Source: Spirochaetales bacterium
GTDB taxonomy: Bacteria; Spirochaetota; Spirochaetia; Sphaerochaetales; Sphaerochaetaceae
Reading direction: 5' to 3'
Length of the DNA stretch: 19,623 bases
NCBI GenBank assembly: GCA_028723145.1
Contig: JAQYFM010000113.1
Location: forward strand, 1-19,623
The first letter of the stretch is position 1. Each line of letters starts with the position of its first letter. The notes under the pieces are model-generated. The model saw nothing but the letters and a program-made list of their open reading frames with translations. It did not search any database and was not told the DNA's origin. The position numbers were made by a program, and so were the translations under genes. Shown piece after piece: positions 1 to 7,960 of the stretch.

Positions 1-2
1 GC

Positions 3-281
3 ATAACAAAGTGTGGTAACAGCAGACTTAGGCTTCTACTTACTGAAGCAACTAAAGGAATAAAGAGAAGCAACCCATATACAAAGTCAAAGAGACTTCT
101 TTTGAGGCAGCAAGGACAAAACCCTTCGGTTATTGCATATGCAGATAAGGGTTCTAAACGCATAAAACAGAAGATTGCAAAGCTGGAAAAGAATGGAAAA
201 TCTGCGAATGTTGCTACAACAGCAGGTGCAAGGGAACTATCCTGCTTCATTTGGGGCATGATGACTGGAAATATTGCATAG
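3..281 (+). CDS. IS110-family transposase, C-terminal fragment (5' end outside window)
   Basis: This open frame runs from the window edge to TAG at 279-281 and gives 92 residues. It begins ITKCGNSRLRLLLTEATKG, the start of the transposase_20 (IS116/IS110/IS902) domain, which usually reads ITKxGNxxLRxLLxEA. It ends with GARELSCFIWGMMTGNI, the usual C-terminus of IS1111-like members. The domain supplies the conserved serine half of the composite DEDD/Ser active site, but the serine motif itself would lie upstream of, or close to, this fragment and cannot be judged. Such enzymes are RNA-guided recombinases that insert the element without terminal inverted repeats. The fragment looks intact to its stop. 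Truncation here is only the window edge. Confidence 0.85.
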   Translation: MTKCGNSRLRLLLTEATKGIKRSNPYTKSKRLLLRQQGQNPSVIAYADKGSKRIKQKIAKLEKNGKSANVATTAGARELSCFIWGMMTGNIA

Positions 282-626
282 GAAGGTCATTATGAACAAG
301 AAGGGAAAAGCATTGATTTTCAATAATGAAGTTTTCCTCATAATGGAAACAATGGTAACTACAGCCTAAGGGCTGACAAAATAGAGCTATGGGAAGAATA
401 TAAGGTAGGTAAGTGCATGATTCAGTCATCTTCGAACAAACTATGGGACTGAAATAAACTCCCGCTCTTAGACTGAAAGGGCTTTTGGCGAACCATTGAC
501 CTGTCGGTAACCAATCCACGAATAACAGAATGGTCAAGTGCCGAATAACTGACAGCCTATGTTCTTCCCAACACTCATTTAAAATATGTAAAACTTCTAT
601 TGACAAGAGGTCACATCATAACAGTT
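282..626 (+). ncRNA. IS110/IS1111 right end, candidate bridge-RNA region
   Basis: No credible gene lies between the transposase stop and the element boundary. A 119-codon frame on the opposite strand (606-247) has no ribosome site and no recognisable content. The stretch has RNA-like features: a perfect hairpin CAGCC-TAAG-GGCTG at 362-375, a repeated octamer GACTGAAA at 448 and 470, and complementary segments CCATT (493-497) and AATGG (529-533) enclosing a possible internal loop. Location and size match the non-coding end that carries bridge RNA in IS1111-type elements. The RNA's exact ends and its target- and donor-binding loops cannot be assigned by eye. Confidence 0.4.
551..626 (+). repeat. 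76-base inverted repeat, left copy (IS right end)
   Basis: The bases from GACAGCCTATG (551) to CATAACAGTT (626) are the exact reverse complement of 19548-19623. The match stops at 626/627 and, at the other end, at the edge of the window, so its true length may be greater. It is the right terminus of two oppositely oriented copies of the same IS110-type element. Confidence 0.95.
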
Positions 627-661
627 ACCAAAATAGTTATTTTTATTGAGTTGAAAAATAT

Positions 662-722
662 TTATAACTTTAAATATGTATATTAACTTAAAATGAGTTA
701 TAATACAAAAATAGAGTTATAA
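662..722 (+). promoter_or_regulatory. Promoter and repeated operator of the AbiE-like module
   Basis: Three copies of one octamer lie here: TTATAACT (662-669) in inverse orientation, then AGTTATAA at 696-703 and at 715-722, the last two 19 bases apart. The middle copy contains a perfect TATAAT (699-704), so a bound protein would cover the -10 box. The -35 region is weak. Repeated octamers over a promoter are typical of autoregulation by an AbiEi-like antitoxin, which is probably the product of the next gene. Confidence 0.6.
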
Positions 723-737
723 ATTGGGAGTATTAAA

Positions 738-1697
738 ATGAAATATCTCGAACAGGTTTTAGGAATTGATGTTCAATACGAAAATATTCATTTAGAAAAA
801 ATACCAAACTATATAAGTGCTAGATATGATTATAAGAGAGTATCTCTAAATAGGATGAATGCTGTTTTCTTATATCCCAAAACCGAATTAGAACAGGTGA
901 TAACATTAAAAAAACATTTAGATACTGTTAAGAACATCGCTAACTGTCCAGTGGTAATAGTGCTTAAGCATCTTACATCACGACAAAAGGAGTATTTGAT
1001 AAGAGAAAAAATAGCTTTTATTGTTGATGGTAAACAAATATATTTACCTTTTATGGCAACCTATCTTCAAGAACGCTGTGATGCACAAAAGATTACTAAG
1101 GACGTAATACTTCCCTCAGCACAACTACTTCTGCTCCATTTCATTTATAAAGGAGCAAAAGAAATGTATACTAGTCAGGCAGCAAAGGATTTATCTTTAA
1201 CTCCTATGTCTATTTCTAGAGCTAGTAGACAACTCGAGAATATGGGCATATTAAAAGTACAGAAAAATGGAGTTCAAAAAAAATTACTTTGCGAAGAATC
1301 TCCAAAAGAACTGTTTAATAAGTCACAAGGCTTTTTACTTAACCCAGTAAAAAAGACAGTTTATGTTCAAAAAAAATTAATTGAGCCATACTTACTAAAA
1401 AGTGGCTATAGTGCACTATCAGAATATTCTTTTCTAAATACTCCTAATGTTGACTATTTTGCTTCTGATCAAATATCAAAATGGAATAACTGCATGTCAA
1501 ACAATTTATTAGATTCCAAGACACAGGTAGCGATTGAATTGTGGAGATACAATCCTAAAAAGTTGTCTAAGACAAACATTGTGGATGAACTTTCTCTAGC
1601 ACTGTCACTGCGGGAAGTAGCTGATGAAAGAGTTGAAGAAACAGTAGAAGAAATGCTCAATAATTTATGGAGGGAAATAGATGGTAACAGGAATTGA
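738..1697 (+). CDS. Winged-helix regulator, AbiEi-like antitoxin of an AbiE-type module
   Basis: 319 residues. The middle (about residues 125-185) reads as a winged helix-turn-helix of MarR/AbiEi type: helix LLLLHFIYKGA, then YTSQAAKDLSLTPMSISRAS with the recognition helix near 156-169, then a wing ending in NGVQKKLL. The N-terminal 120 residues and the C-terminal part have no motif I recognise. The gene overlaps the following nucleotidyltransferase by 17 bases, the compact antitoxin-toxin arrangement of AbiE (type IV) systems, where the regulator represses its own promoter and counteracts the toxin. The start ATG has a GGGAG ribosome site at 725-729. It is longer than typical AbiEi proteins (about 200-280), so it may be a distinct subfamily. 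The role rests on partner and HTH, not on close similarity. Confidence 0.65.
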   Translation: MKYLEQVLGIDVQYENIHLEKIPNYISARYDYKRVSLNRMNAVFLYPKTELEQVITLKKHLDTVKNIANCPVVIVLKHLTSRQKEYLIREKIAFIVDGKQIYLPFMATYLQERCDAQKITKDVILPSAQLLLLHFIYKGAKEMYTSQAAKDLSLTPMSISRASRQLENMGILKVQKNGVQKKLLCEESPKELFNKSQGFLLNPVKKTVYVQKKLIEPYLLKSGYSALSEYSFLNTPNVDYFASDQISKWNNCMSNNLLDSKTQVAIELWRYNPKKLSKTNIVDELSLALSLREVADERVEETVEEMLNNLWREIDGNRN

Positions 1698-2439
1698 GAG
1701 TTTTAAAGAGTGGTTTAAAGGGAATGAAGATCAGTATACTATTATAGGTGGAACTGCATGTGATATTTTGATGAGTGAAGAAGGTTTAGACTTTCGTGCA
1801 ACAAAAGATATTGACATCGTGCTTATTATTGAAGCGGTAAATGTAGATTTTGGAAGAAAAATCTGGGACTATATAAAACAGGCAGGCTATGAACATTGTA
1901 ATTCAAGTACTGGCATACCACGATTTTATCGTTTCACTCATCCATCTTCAAAAAACTATCCTAAAATGATTGAATTATTTACTAGAAAACTTGATACAAT
2001 ACAACTCCCAGATGATGCAGTGCTGACTCCACTGCCCATTGATGAAGATGTATCGAGCCTGTCTGCAATTCTCTTAGATGATGATTACTACGAATTTCTG
2101 AAACAGGGAAAAGTAACAGTTGCTGGTGTGTCGGTATTAAGTGCCTCATATCTAATTCCATTTAAAGCTAAAGCGTGGATTGACTTGACAAACCGTAAAG
2201 AAGCAGGAGAACAGATTGATAGTAAAAATATCAGAAAACATAAAAATGATGTATTTCGATTAAGTGAACTCATTGTTCCTTCAGACAGAATCATGACTCC
2301 TAAAGGTGTTTATGAAGATATACAATTATTCATTAAAAGAATGAAAAATGAACCTGTTGATGTAAAACAGCTGGGACTTATTGGACGAACAAAAGAACAG
2401 GTTATTGATGAAATAGCTCATTTATATTTCATGGAATGA
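1681..2439 (+). CDS. Nucleotidyltransferase, AbiEii-like toxin
   Basis: 252 residues. The N-terminus has the nucleotidyltransferase signature: IIGGTACDILM (residues 21-31) followed by RATKDIDIVL (39-48) with the metal-binding pair D43 and D45. A later segment, LIPFKAKAWIDLTNR, corresponds to the helix with a conserved lysine seen in AbiEii/MenA-type enzymes. Related toxins transfer nucleotides to tRNA or other targets and stop growth, for example during phage infection; the substrate here is unknown. The start overlaps the preceding gene and has a good ribosome site (GGAGGG, 1669-1674). The tight coupling implies co-translation and stoichiometric control by the upstream regulator. A stand-alone housekeeping nucleotidyltransferase is less likely given the partner gene. 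Confidence 0.75.
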   Translation: MVTGIESFKEWFKGNEDQYTIIGGTACDILMSEEGLDFRATKDIDIVLIIEAVNVDFGRKIWDYIKQAGYEHCNSSTGIPRFYRFTHPSSKNYPKMIELFTRKLDTIQLPDDAVLTPLPIDEDVSSLSAILLDDDYYEFLKQGKVTVAGVSVLSASYLIPFKAKAWIDLTNRKEAGEQIDSKNIRKHKNDVFRLSELIVPSDRIMTPKGVYEDIQLFIKRMKNEPVDVKQLGLIGRTKEQVIDEIAHLYFME

Positions 2440-2731
2440 CTACTCTTTAAATAACTGTAAAATAAAATCTAACAGATTAAGGTGAAATCAATAAAAAAAT
2501 ACAATGACATCATTAGTAATATTTAAAGAAAATATAAAAAAGAATTAGATACAATTAGATTATTCATCAAAGCATTCTGAAAATTAAGGACGATATTCTG
2601 TGCTTTAATCCCTTCATGGTGATGATGCTTTAATTGAGTAGTAACAAACAACTTAGCTATATCATTTTAAATCGAGGGGAGCAAATGATTAAAGAATTAA
2701 ATAAAATTAATTATAATATTCTTTTTGATAA
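2440..2731. other. AT-rich intergenic stretch with no clear gene
   Basis: About 290 bases between the AbiE-like module and the terminator of the minus-strand operon. The only notable item is a 19-codon frame starting at ATG 2685 behind GAGGGGAGC, reading MIKELNKINYNIL and running into the terminator hairpin. It resembles the beginning of a truncated gene but is too short to name. Confidence 0.5.
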
Positions 2732-2768
2732 TAAAAAAAGCTAGCCACAACGATTAGCTGTGACTAGC
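2732..2768 (-). terminator. Rho-independent terminator of the TRAP/dehydrogenase operon
   Basis: On the minus strand, nine bases after the stop of the last operon gene, arms GCTAGTCACA and TGTGGCTAGC (2768-2759 and 2749-2740) pair over ten positions with one G-U pair, around a nine-base loop. They are followed by seven T residues (2739-2733). This is a textbook intrinsic terminator and fixes the 3' end of the operon. Confidence 0.9.
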
Positions 2769-2776
2769 AATAAACA

Positions 2777-3943
2777 TTATTTTCCTACATCTCTTCCAAG
2801 CGTAATTGGTTTAGTTTCACTAAAGTTATCAACACTCTTTGTCTTTTCATAAAAGTGAGGCATTACCGATGCAATACCACCTTTTGTATAAAAGATATCA
2901 TTTTCTTGTATTGGTAGCTTTACTGGTGCTTTTTCATAAGCGGACTTATAAATTGCAGTAATTAATTCAATAGTATTTCTACCTTGATGTCCATCAACTA
3001 AAAGCTCTTCTTCTCCAAGAATAGAACTTAAGAAGTTATTAATTAAAGCGGGATGTCCTTCCTCTTCAAGTGTGGATAATGATGCATATTTATTTTTAAT
3101 TTTTTCACTTTCAACCAAATTCTCTTCAGGAAAACCATTAGCTAATGGTTTTGATGAATATGCTTCAAAAGGAACAGACAAACAGCCTTTAGTACCTTGG
3201 AAAGAAATGGACTGAAGTTCATTATGGTGAACAAGTGAAGCAGTAACTTCGGCAACTGCGCTAGGATATTGCAAGATTGCAATACCTAAATCCTCACATT
3301 CTGAGTTATGATGATTTAAGTTTGTTATAAAAGCTGTAACACTCTTAGGCATACCCATAATCCACTGCAATAGATCAATATGGTGAACAGCATGGTTTAT
3401 TACACATCCACCAGATTCTTTTTCCCAAGTTCCTCGCCACCAAATATCATAGTAGTTTTCTCCTCGCCACCAAAGAGAATTAACAGTTGCAAACAAGACC
3501 TTCCCTATATCTCCATCTTCTATCATCTCTTTTATTTTCATGTGAGGTGTTTTAAATCTATTTTGAGCAACCGATGCTAGTGTAACACCATTATCCTTTG
3601 CAGCTTTTATCATTAAATCACACTCTTCAAGAGACGATGCTAAAGGTTTTTCGCAAAGAACATGCTTCTTTGCATTTAAAGCTGAAATGGAAACAGTAGC
3701 ATGCATACTAGGAGGAAGACAAATAGAAACAACATCGACATCTTGTGATACCAAAGCATCATTGTAATCTTTATATGCCTTAGCACTATCAAGATTATAC
3801 TCGCTTATTAACTTTTCACACTTATCAACAAACAAATCACATACTGCAACAATATTACACTTATCAGAGTGCTTGAGATAAGCTTGAATATGAACTCCGG
3901 CAATTGCACCAGCACCAATTATTGCAACACCTAATTTTTTCAT
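2777..3943 (-). CDS. Gfo/Idh/MocA-family NAD(P)-dependent oxidoreductase
   Basis: 388 residues, normal length for the family. The Rossmann loop is VAIIGAGAIAG (residues 6-16), the acidic end of beta-2 is AVCDLF, and the conserved EKP motif is at 98-100 (VLCEKPLASS). The C-terminal alpha/beta domain begins with GGCVINHAVHHIDLLQW (178-194), whose histidines occupy the catalytic Asp/Gly/His region usually written DxGxHxxD. The leading aspartate is replaced by asparagine (N183). The family oxidises or reduces sugars, inositols and aminosugars in the cytoplasm. It overlaps the upstream dehydrogenase by four bases (ATGA), so the two are translationally coupled, and it lies last in a TRAP-transporter operon, suggesting it acts on the imported compound or a product of its partner. 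The substrate cannot be read from sequence. Confidence 0.85.
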   Translation of the reverse strand: MKKLGVAIIGAGAIAGVHIQAYLKHSDKCNIVAVCDLFVDKCEKLISEYNLDSAKAYKDYNDALVSQDVDVVSICLPPSMHATVSISALNAKKHVLCEKPLASSLEECDLMIKAAKDNGVTLASVAQNRFKTPHMKIKEMIEDGDIGKVLFATVNSLWWRGENYYDIWWRGTWEKESGGCVINHAVHHIDLLQWIMGMPKSVTAFITNLNHHNSECEDLGIAILQYPSAVAEVTASLVHHNELQSISFQGTKGCLSVPFEAYSSKPLANGFPEENLVESEKIKNKYASLSTLEEEGHPALINNFLSSILGEEELLVDGHQGRNTIELITAIYKSAYEKAPVKLPIQENDIFYTKGGIASVMPHFYEKTKSVDNFSETKPITLGRDVGK

Positions 3944-5019
3944 TGTTCTATCACCTTTGCATTTTGCTGAGCAGTGATTGCCATTTCCATTACTCTTAAA
4001 ATATAGTCTTGGCTCATTGCATTATCACTACCATTAATACAATCAAGAATCATTTTTCCAAAGAATGGATACCCAGCCTTACCTGCTGCACAAATGTGAT
4101 GTTCTCCCTCGTTATCAACGTAGTAAACATGATCACCTTCGCTACTATTAGCTATATCAATATATTTTCTAATTTCAATATAGCCCTCAGTACCAATAAT
4201 TAAGGTCCTACCATCCCCCCAAGCTCCTAAGCCACTTGGTGTAAACCAATCGACTCTGAAGTATCCGGTACAGCCATTATCAAACTCTAGATTTGCATCA
4301 GCAAAATCTTGGAAAGATGGATGATTTTTATGGTTATAGTTTGCCTTTCTACTTGAAACAACTTTTCCATTTTTAGCACCAGAATAGAAAAATATTTGTT
4401 CAATCTGATGGCATCCTATATCTGTAATGGTTCCACCATACTCATCTTCATTCCAAAACCAAGCTGGACGATTTTCCTCTGGTCCAACTCTATGAGGTCC
4501 CCATCCCATAACATTAATGACTCTACCAATTTTGCCTTCTTTAATTATCTTCTCAGCAAATACAGAAGCTTCGACATGTAAACGCTCGCTAAAGTATGTA
4601 AAAAATCTTTTACCAGTTTTATTACAAGTTTGCCTCACTTCTTCTAAATCACTTAGTGTTGTTATTGAAGGTTTATCAGCAAAGAAGTGTTTACCACACT
4701 TCATTGCTTTAATACCAATTTGTGCTCTATGTGATGCAATAGCTGCTGATGCAATCATATTAACATCTGCATTTAATACATCTTCTTCACAATTTGCAGC
4801 TTTAGCAGAAGGAAATTTTTCAATAAAAGCATCTATTTTTGATTTATCATTATCATAGACAATTAAAATATCTGCACCAGCTTCAGATAAGCCATTACAC
4901 ATTCCATAAATGTGTCCATGATCAAGGCCAATTACACCTACTTTGAAAGTTCCACTTTCAACTACTCTCTCTTGTTTTCCTTTAGGAGCATATGTACTTC
5001 CATCACTTTTCTTTTGCAC
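3940..5019 (-). CDS. Gfo/Idh/MocA-family oxidoreductase with atypical dinucleotide loop
   Basis: 359 residues. The start is GTG at 5019 behind AAAAGGAG, which overlaps the stop of the upstream permease gene. The Rossmann segment is VGVIGLDHGHIYGM (27-40), with GLDHGH in place of the usual GxGxxG/A. The EKP motif is DKP (115-117), and the catalytic region is GGTITDIGCHQIEQI with D200 and H204 in the normal DIGxH pattern. About 25 residues precede the Rossmann strand, more than usual. It resembles the subgroup with a GxDHGH loop found in polyol and sugar-acid loci. With the following gene it forms a pair whose first member keeps the catalytic Asp and whose second keeps the canonical nucleotide loop. 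Whether they act in sequence or as a hetero-oligomer is not known. Confidence 0.8.
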   Translation of the reverse strand: MQKKSDGSTYAPKGKQERVVESGTFKVGVIGLDHGHIYGMCNGLSEAGADILIVYDNDKSKIDAFIEKFPSAKAANCEEDVLNADVNMIASAAIASHRAQIGIKAMKCGKHFFADKPSITTLSDLEEVRQTCNKTGKRFFTYFSERLHVEASVFAEKIIKEGKIGRVINVMGWGPHRVGPEENRPAWFWNEDEYGGTITDIGCHQIEQIFFYSGAKNGKVVSSRKANYNHKNHPSFQDFADANLEFDNGCTGYFRVDWFTPSGLGAWGDGRTLIIGTEGYIEIRKYIDIANSSEGDHVYYVDNEGEHHICAAGKAGYPFFGKMILDCINGSDNAMSQDYILRVMEMAITAQQNAKVIEQ

Positions 5020-5031
5020 TTTATTCTCCTT

Positions 5032-6315
5032 TTAGCCGTAAATTAAATTAGGAAGACCTGTAACTATTCCTGGTACTAAGAAACAAAGTATCATACCTAT
5101 GAATACTACAAAAATGTATGGTAAAAGTGGTTTTATTGACTTTTCCATCGGAAGCTTTGCAACACCACAGGAGATAAATAAGAAGGTACCAACAGGAGGG
5201 GTAATAGCACCAAGTTGCATTATAATTGTCATAATTACACCAAAGTGTACTGGGTCAAAGCCAAAAGAATTACCAATTACTAATACTGTAGAAGCAAACA
5301 TAGCGATAATTACAGTTGGATCTAAGAACATACCTAAGATGATAAATACAACAAACATAAAGCAAACTACAAAGAATTTTGATCCGAGCACATTAATTGC
5401 AAATGCTTGGATTTCAGATTGGAAGTGCAATCTTACTAAGACATTTGATAATACTCCAGCACCTACAATAGTCATATATACAACTGCTGTTGTAATTGCA
5501 CTTTCAACTAAGATACCTGGGATATCTTTAATCTTTAAACTCTTTGTAATAAAGAAGCCATAGAATAATCCATAAAGAATTGCAAGTACACCAGACTCAG
5601 TTGGTGTTACGATACCAAAACAAATACCAGATAAAATAATTAATGGCATTATTAAGGCACCAATTGAATGATAGAATGTAACAGCTAAATTCTTAATTGA
5701 GAATTTAGTTCTTGGGATATCGTAATTTCTATGTTTATATTCAAGGTAAACAACACCCATCATCATAAGACCAATTAAAATACCAGGAACAAGACCTCCC
5801 ATAAACATTCTTCCAACTGGAATTTCTGTATAGTATGAATAAAGAATCATACATATGCTAGGAGGGATAATTGGGGAAAGCATTGATGAACCAGCTGTAA
5901 CTGCCACTGCATAATCTTTGTCGTAGCCTTGCTCTTCCATTGCAGGAATTAACATTCCTCCAATTGCAGCTGCATCAGCACATCCTGACCCTTGAATACC
6001 ACCAAAAATCATGGATGTAAGGACATTTACGTGTCCTAGTCCACCTGGCATCCAGCCAACCGCACTGTCAGCAAACTTTACAAGTTTATTTGTAATTTTT
6101 GATTTTAAAATAATATTTCCAGCTGTAACAAAAAATGGTATTGCCATCAAACTTAAGCTATTAATACTTCCAAACATCTTTATGATTGAAAGCTGCATTG
6201 AGTTTCCACCAAATAAAAGGAAGATAATACCTGTAATTAGCAATGCCATAAAAATTGGGAAACCTAAGAAAATGAATGCTAGTAAAATTAAAAAAATCAA
6301 TAACGTAGTAAGCAT
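5032..6315 (-). CDS. dctM: TRAP transporter large permease (DctM family)
   Basis: 427 residues, the usual size for DctM. The protein is almost entirely hydrophobic, with about a dozen membrane segments beginning LLIFLILLAFIFLGFPIFMA. Family signatures are visible: FGGIQGSGCADAAAIGGMLIPAM, SSMLSPIIPPSICMILYSYY, and near the C-terminus MQLGAITPPVGTFLFI. It forms the ion-driven transport channel with the small permease and takes substrate from the periplasmic binding protein. The start ATG has an AAGGAGG site five bases away that overlaps the stop of dctQ. Its 3' end lies 12 bases from the next gene. TRAP systems import carboxylates and sugar acids; the ligand here is not known. Confidence 0.92.
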   Translation of the reverse strand: MLTTLLIFLILLAFIFLGFPIFMALLITGIIFLLFGGNSMQLSIIKMFGSINSLSLMAIPFFVTAGNIILKSKITNKLVKFADSAVGWMPGGLGHVNVLTSMIFGGIQGSGCADAAAIGGMLIPAMEEQGYDKDYAVAVTAGSSMLSPIIPPSICMILYSYYTEIPVGRMFMGGLVPGILIGLMMMGVVYLEYKHRNYDIPRTKFSIKNLAVTFYHSIGALIMPLIILSGICFGIVTPTESGVLAILYGLFYGFFITKSLKIKDIPGILVESAITTAVVYMTIVGAGVLSNVLVRLHFQSEIQAFAINVLGSKFFVVCFMFVVFIILGMFLDPTVIIAMFASTVLVIGNSFGFDPVHFGVIMTIIMQLGAITPPVGTFLFISCGVAKLPMEKSIKPLLPYIFVVFIGMILCFLVPGIVTGLPNLIYG

Positions 6316-6324
6316 AACTCCTCC

Positions 6325-6861
6325 TTAGAATGATCCAGAGGATGCTTCGCACGCTTCCTCACTTTTCTTAGCAAAAGGATTTGATCCAAAGATCAAAATA
6401 AGTAAGTATTCATAGAACATATAAAAGCATCCAACTGGAATTGCTGAATAGAACCATGCATATGAAAGATGAATATTTTGTAAATAACTTCTCTTTTGGA
6501 AAATTGTAGTTTTAATTCCAAAGAAGAATAGATATGCAAGAGTTGCTAATACTATTAAGAGTGCAACCTTCTTTAATATTTTACCAGCCTTCTCAGGAAC
6601 ATGGTTTTGCATAAAGCTCTCAAGACTAACATGTGAATTAGATCTAACCCCCATACTAGCTGCTAAGAAAGCAATCCAAATACCTGCCATCTGCATCAAC
6701 TCATTTACCCAAGGAAATGGTCTAAATGATGATTCACTTCTAATTACGTATCTTAGTACGATGTTAGTCGTACACATACCTATAGTTGCAATCATAATAA
6801 TTACGATTAGTACAACTCTAATAAGATTCAATATCTTATCGATTTTTTTTAAAATCTCCAT
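6325..6861 (-). CDS. dctQ: TRAP transporter small permease (DctQ family)
   Basis: 178 residues with four hydrophobic segments (about 15-37, 52-70, 93-112 and 130-152), as expected for DctQ. The segment WVNELMQMAGIWIAFLAASMGVRSNSHVSLE matches the conserved core of the family, in which a hydrophobic helix precedes a GxxxR..HxxxE/D pattern. It pairs with the large permease. A strong ribosome site (AGGAGG) precedes the ATG, and the gene follows dctP after a 78-base gap that contains a hairpin. Spacing to the downstream gene is nine bases, consistent with a single transcript. Confidence 0.9.
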   Translation of the reverse strand: MEILKKIDKILNLIRVVLIVIIMIATIGMCTTNIVLRYVIRSESSFRPFPWVNELMQMAGIWIAFLAASMGVRSNSHVSLESFMQNHVPEKAGKILKKVALLIVLATLAYLFFFGIKTTIFQKRSYLQNIHLSYAWFYSAIPVGCFYMFYEYLLILIFGSNPFAKKSEEACEASSGSF

Positions 6862-6881
6862 ATCTTTTCTCCTCCTAAAGA

Positions 6882-6917
6882 ATGAGCCCGGAACTATAAA
6901 TTAGTCCTAGGGCTCAT
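6882..6917 (-). promoter_or_regulatory. Intercistronic hairpin between dctP and dctQ
   Basis: Arms ATGAGCCC (6882-6889) and GGGCTCAT (6910-6917) pair perfectly over eight bases, and inner bases GGAACT/AGTCC can extend the stem. No T-run follows, and the ribosome site of dctQ begins just beyond, so it is unlikely to be a full terminator. Hairpins here usually protect the binding-protein message from 3' decay or reduce read-through into the permease genes. Confidence 0.7.
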
Positions 6918-6939
6918 ACCACATTCTTAAAAAAGTCTA

Positions 6940-7932
6940 TTAGTCAATAGAAGTGAGGACGTTGTAGAAATCAACCCAATTCTGGCCCTTAGAAAGATAC
7001 TGCTGAGTCATACCGGAACAAGCTGCTTTCCAATCAGCGATATCTTCAATAACTGTAACTGTAACACCCTGACTCTTCATGTGTTCAAGAGCTGCAGTCT
7101 GGTCAGCATCATCAATCTGTTCCTGATAAGCTGTAGCTTCACGAGCACATTCAACAACGATATCTCTTAAGTCAGCAGGAAGACTGTTAAGCCATTCTGT
7201 GTTGAAGAAGTAGTATACACATGCGATGATATGGTTTGTGATAGCGAGGTACTTACCATTATCTTGGAATGATGAAGCGTTAAGTGAGCTTGGAGAACCT
7301 TCACAACCATTACATACCTTCTGCTGCATAGCTGTGTAGATTTCGTTCCAGTCCATTGTGATACCAGCAGCGCCTAAACTTTCAAACATTGAAATATAAA
7401 CTGCATTAGGACCTCTCATAATAAGGTTCTTCATATCTGCAAGCTTTGTTACAGGTACGTTTGTAAGAATATCTCTTGACCCCTGTGACTGACCACACAT
7501 GGCTGTAAGGCCTAATGAATTAACCATTTCATTTACTTCTGGTTCAACAGCCTTCATTACACGGCGATACTGGTCATTATCTTTAAAGAGGAATGGGAAT
7601 TCAAAAAGTAGGAGAGGTTCACATCCTTGGTATGCACCAGGACCTGTTCCAGGAGCTGCAAGAACGAGCTCAAGATCACCAAGCATTGCCATTGATACTT
7701 GTTCAGCTTGGTTACCAAGCTCTGCACCATGGTTACATGTAGCTTGAATTCTACCATTACTCTTTTCATTTACAAGTTCAACAAACTTTGTAAGTCCCTT
7801 ACCTACTGTACTTGTAGCAGCAAGGTTGGTAGAAGCGCGAAGTGTGTAAGTTTTTGAAGTCTCTGATGCACCCTGTGCAAATAGAGAACCAGCAAGAACC
7901 ATAACCAATAAAACAGTTAATAACTTTTTCAT
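6940..7932 (-). CDS. dctP: TRAP transporter substrate-binding protein (DctP family)
   Basis: 330 residues from the ATG at 7932, chosen because AAGGAG lies seven bases before it; an upstream in-frame start at 7959 has no comparable site. Residues 1-20 form a signal peptide (MKKLLTVLLVMVLAGSLFA) followed by QGASETS, without a lipobox cysteine. The conserved ligand-site region is KNLIMRGPNAVYISMFESLG, in which the arginine (usually in a K/GxRxP context) binds the substrate carboxylate. It is followed by DWNEIYTAMQQKVCNGCEGSP, equivalent to the family's EVYTALQTGxVDGxExP. It captures substrate in the periplasm for the DctQM permease. It is the first gene of a five-gene operon. GC content is slightly higher and codon use more regular than its neighbours, typical of a highly expressed gene. 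Confidence 0.92.
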   Translation of the reverse strand: MKKLLTVLLVMVLAGSLFAQGASETSKTYTLRASTNLAATSTVGKGLTKFVELVNEKSNGRIQATCNHGAELGNQAEQVSMAMLGDLELVLAAPGTGPGAYQGCEPLLLFEFPFLFKDNDQYRRVMKAVEPEVNEMVNSLGLTAMCGQSQGSRDILTNVPVTKLADMKNLIMRGPNAVYISMFESLGAAGITMDWNEIYTAMQQKVCNGCEGSPSSLNASSFQDNGKYLAITNHIIACVYYFFNTEWLNSLPADLRDIVVECAREATAYQEQIDDADQTAALEHMKSQGVTVTVIEDIADWKAACSGMTQQYLSKGQNWVDFYNVLTSID

Positions 7933-7960
7933 TTTTTTCTCCTTTTGTTTAAAACACAAT

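Larger units (their letters stand above)
1..626 (+). mobile_element. IS110/IS1111-type insertion sequence, right part
   Basis: The segment contains the end of an IS110-family transposase (to 281) and about 345 non-coding bases up to 626. The right boundary is set by the match between 551-626 and the reverse complement of 19548-19623: the copies agree base for base and then diverge at 627 and 19547. The left end lies outside the window. In the IS110 family the guide (bridge) RNA lies in a long non-coding end, and in the IS1111 subgroup that end is the right one, which fits this layout. Family assignment is firm from the protein; subgroup is inferred. Confidence 0.85.

Noticed and set aside
247..606. 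119-codon minus-strand frame in the IS right end
   Set aside because: No ribosome site, no recognisable sequence, and it covers the non-coding end and boundary of the IS; a non-coding RNA region explains the stretch better.
2685..2744. Short frame with a good ribosome site (MIKELNKINYNIL)
   Set aside because: Only 19 codons and its end is inside the operon terminator; at most a truncated gene start, so it was mentioned but not called.
7933..7959. Upstream start of dctP adding nine residues
   Set aside because: The ATG at 7932 has the properly spaced AAGGAG and starts directly with the signal peptide.
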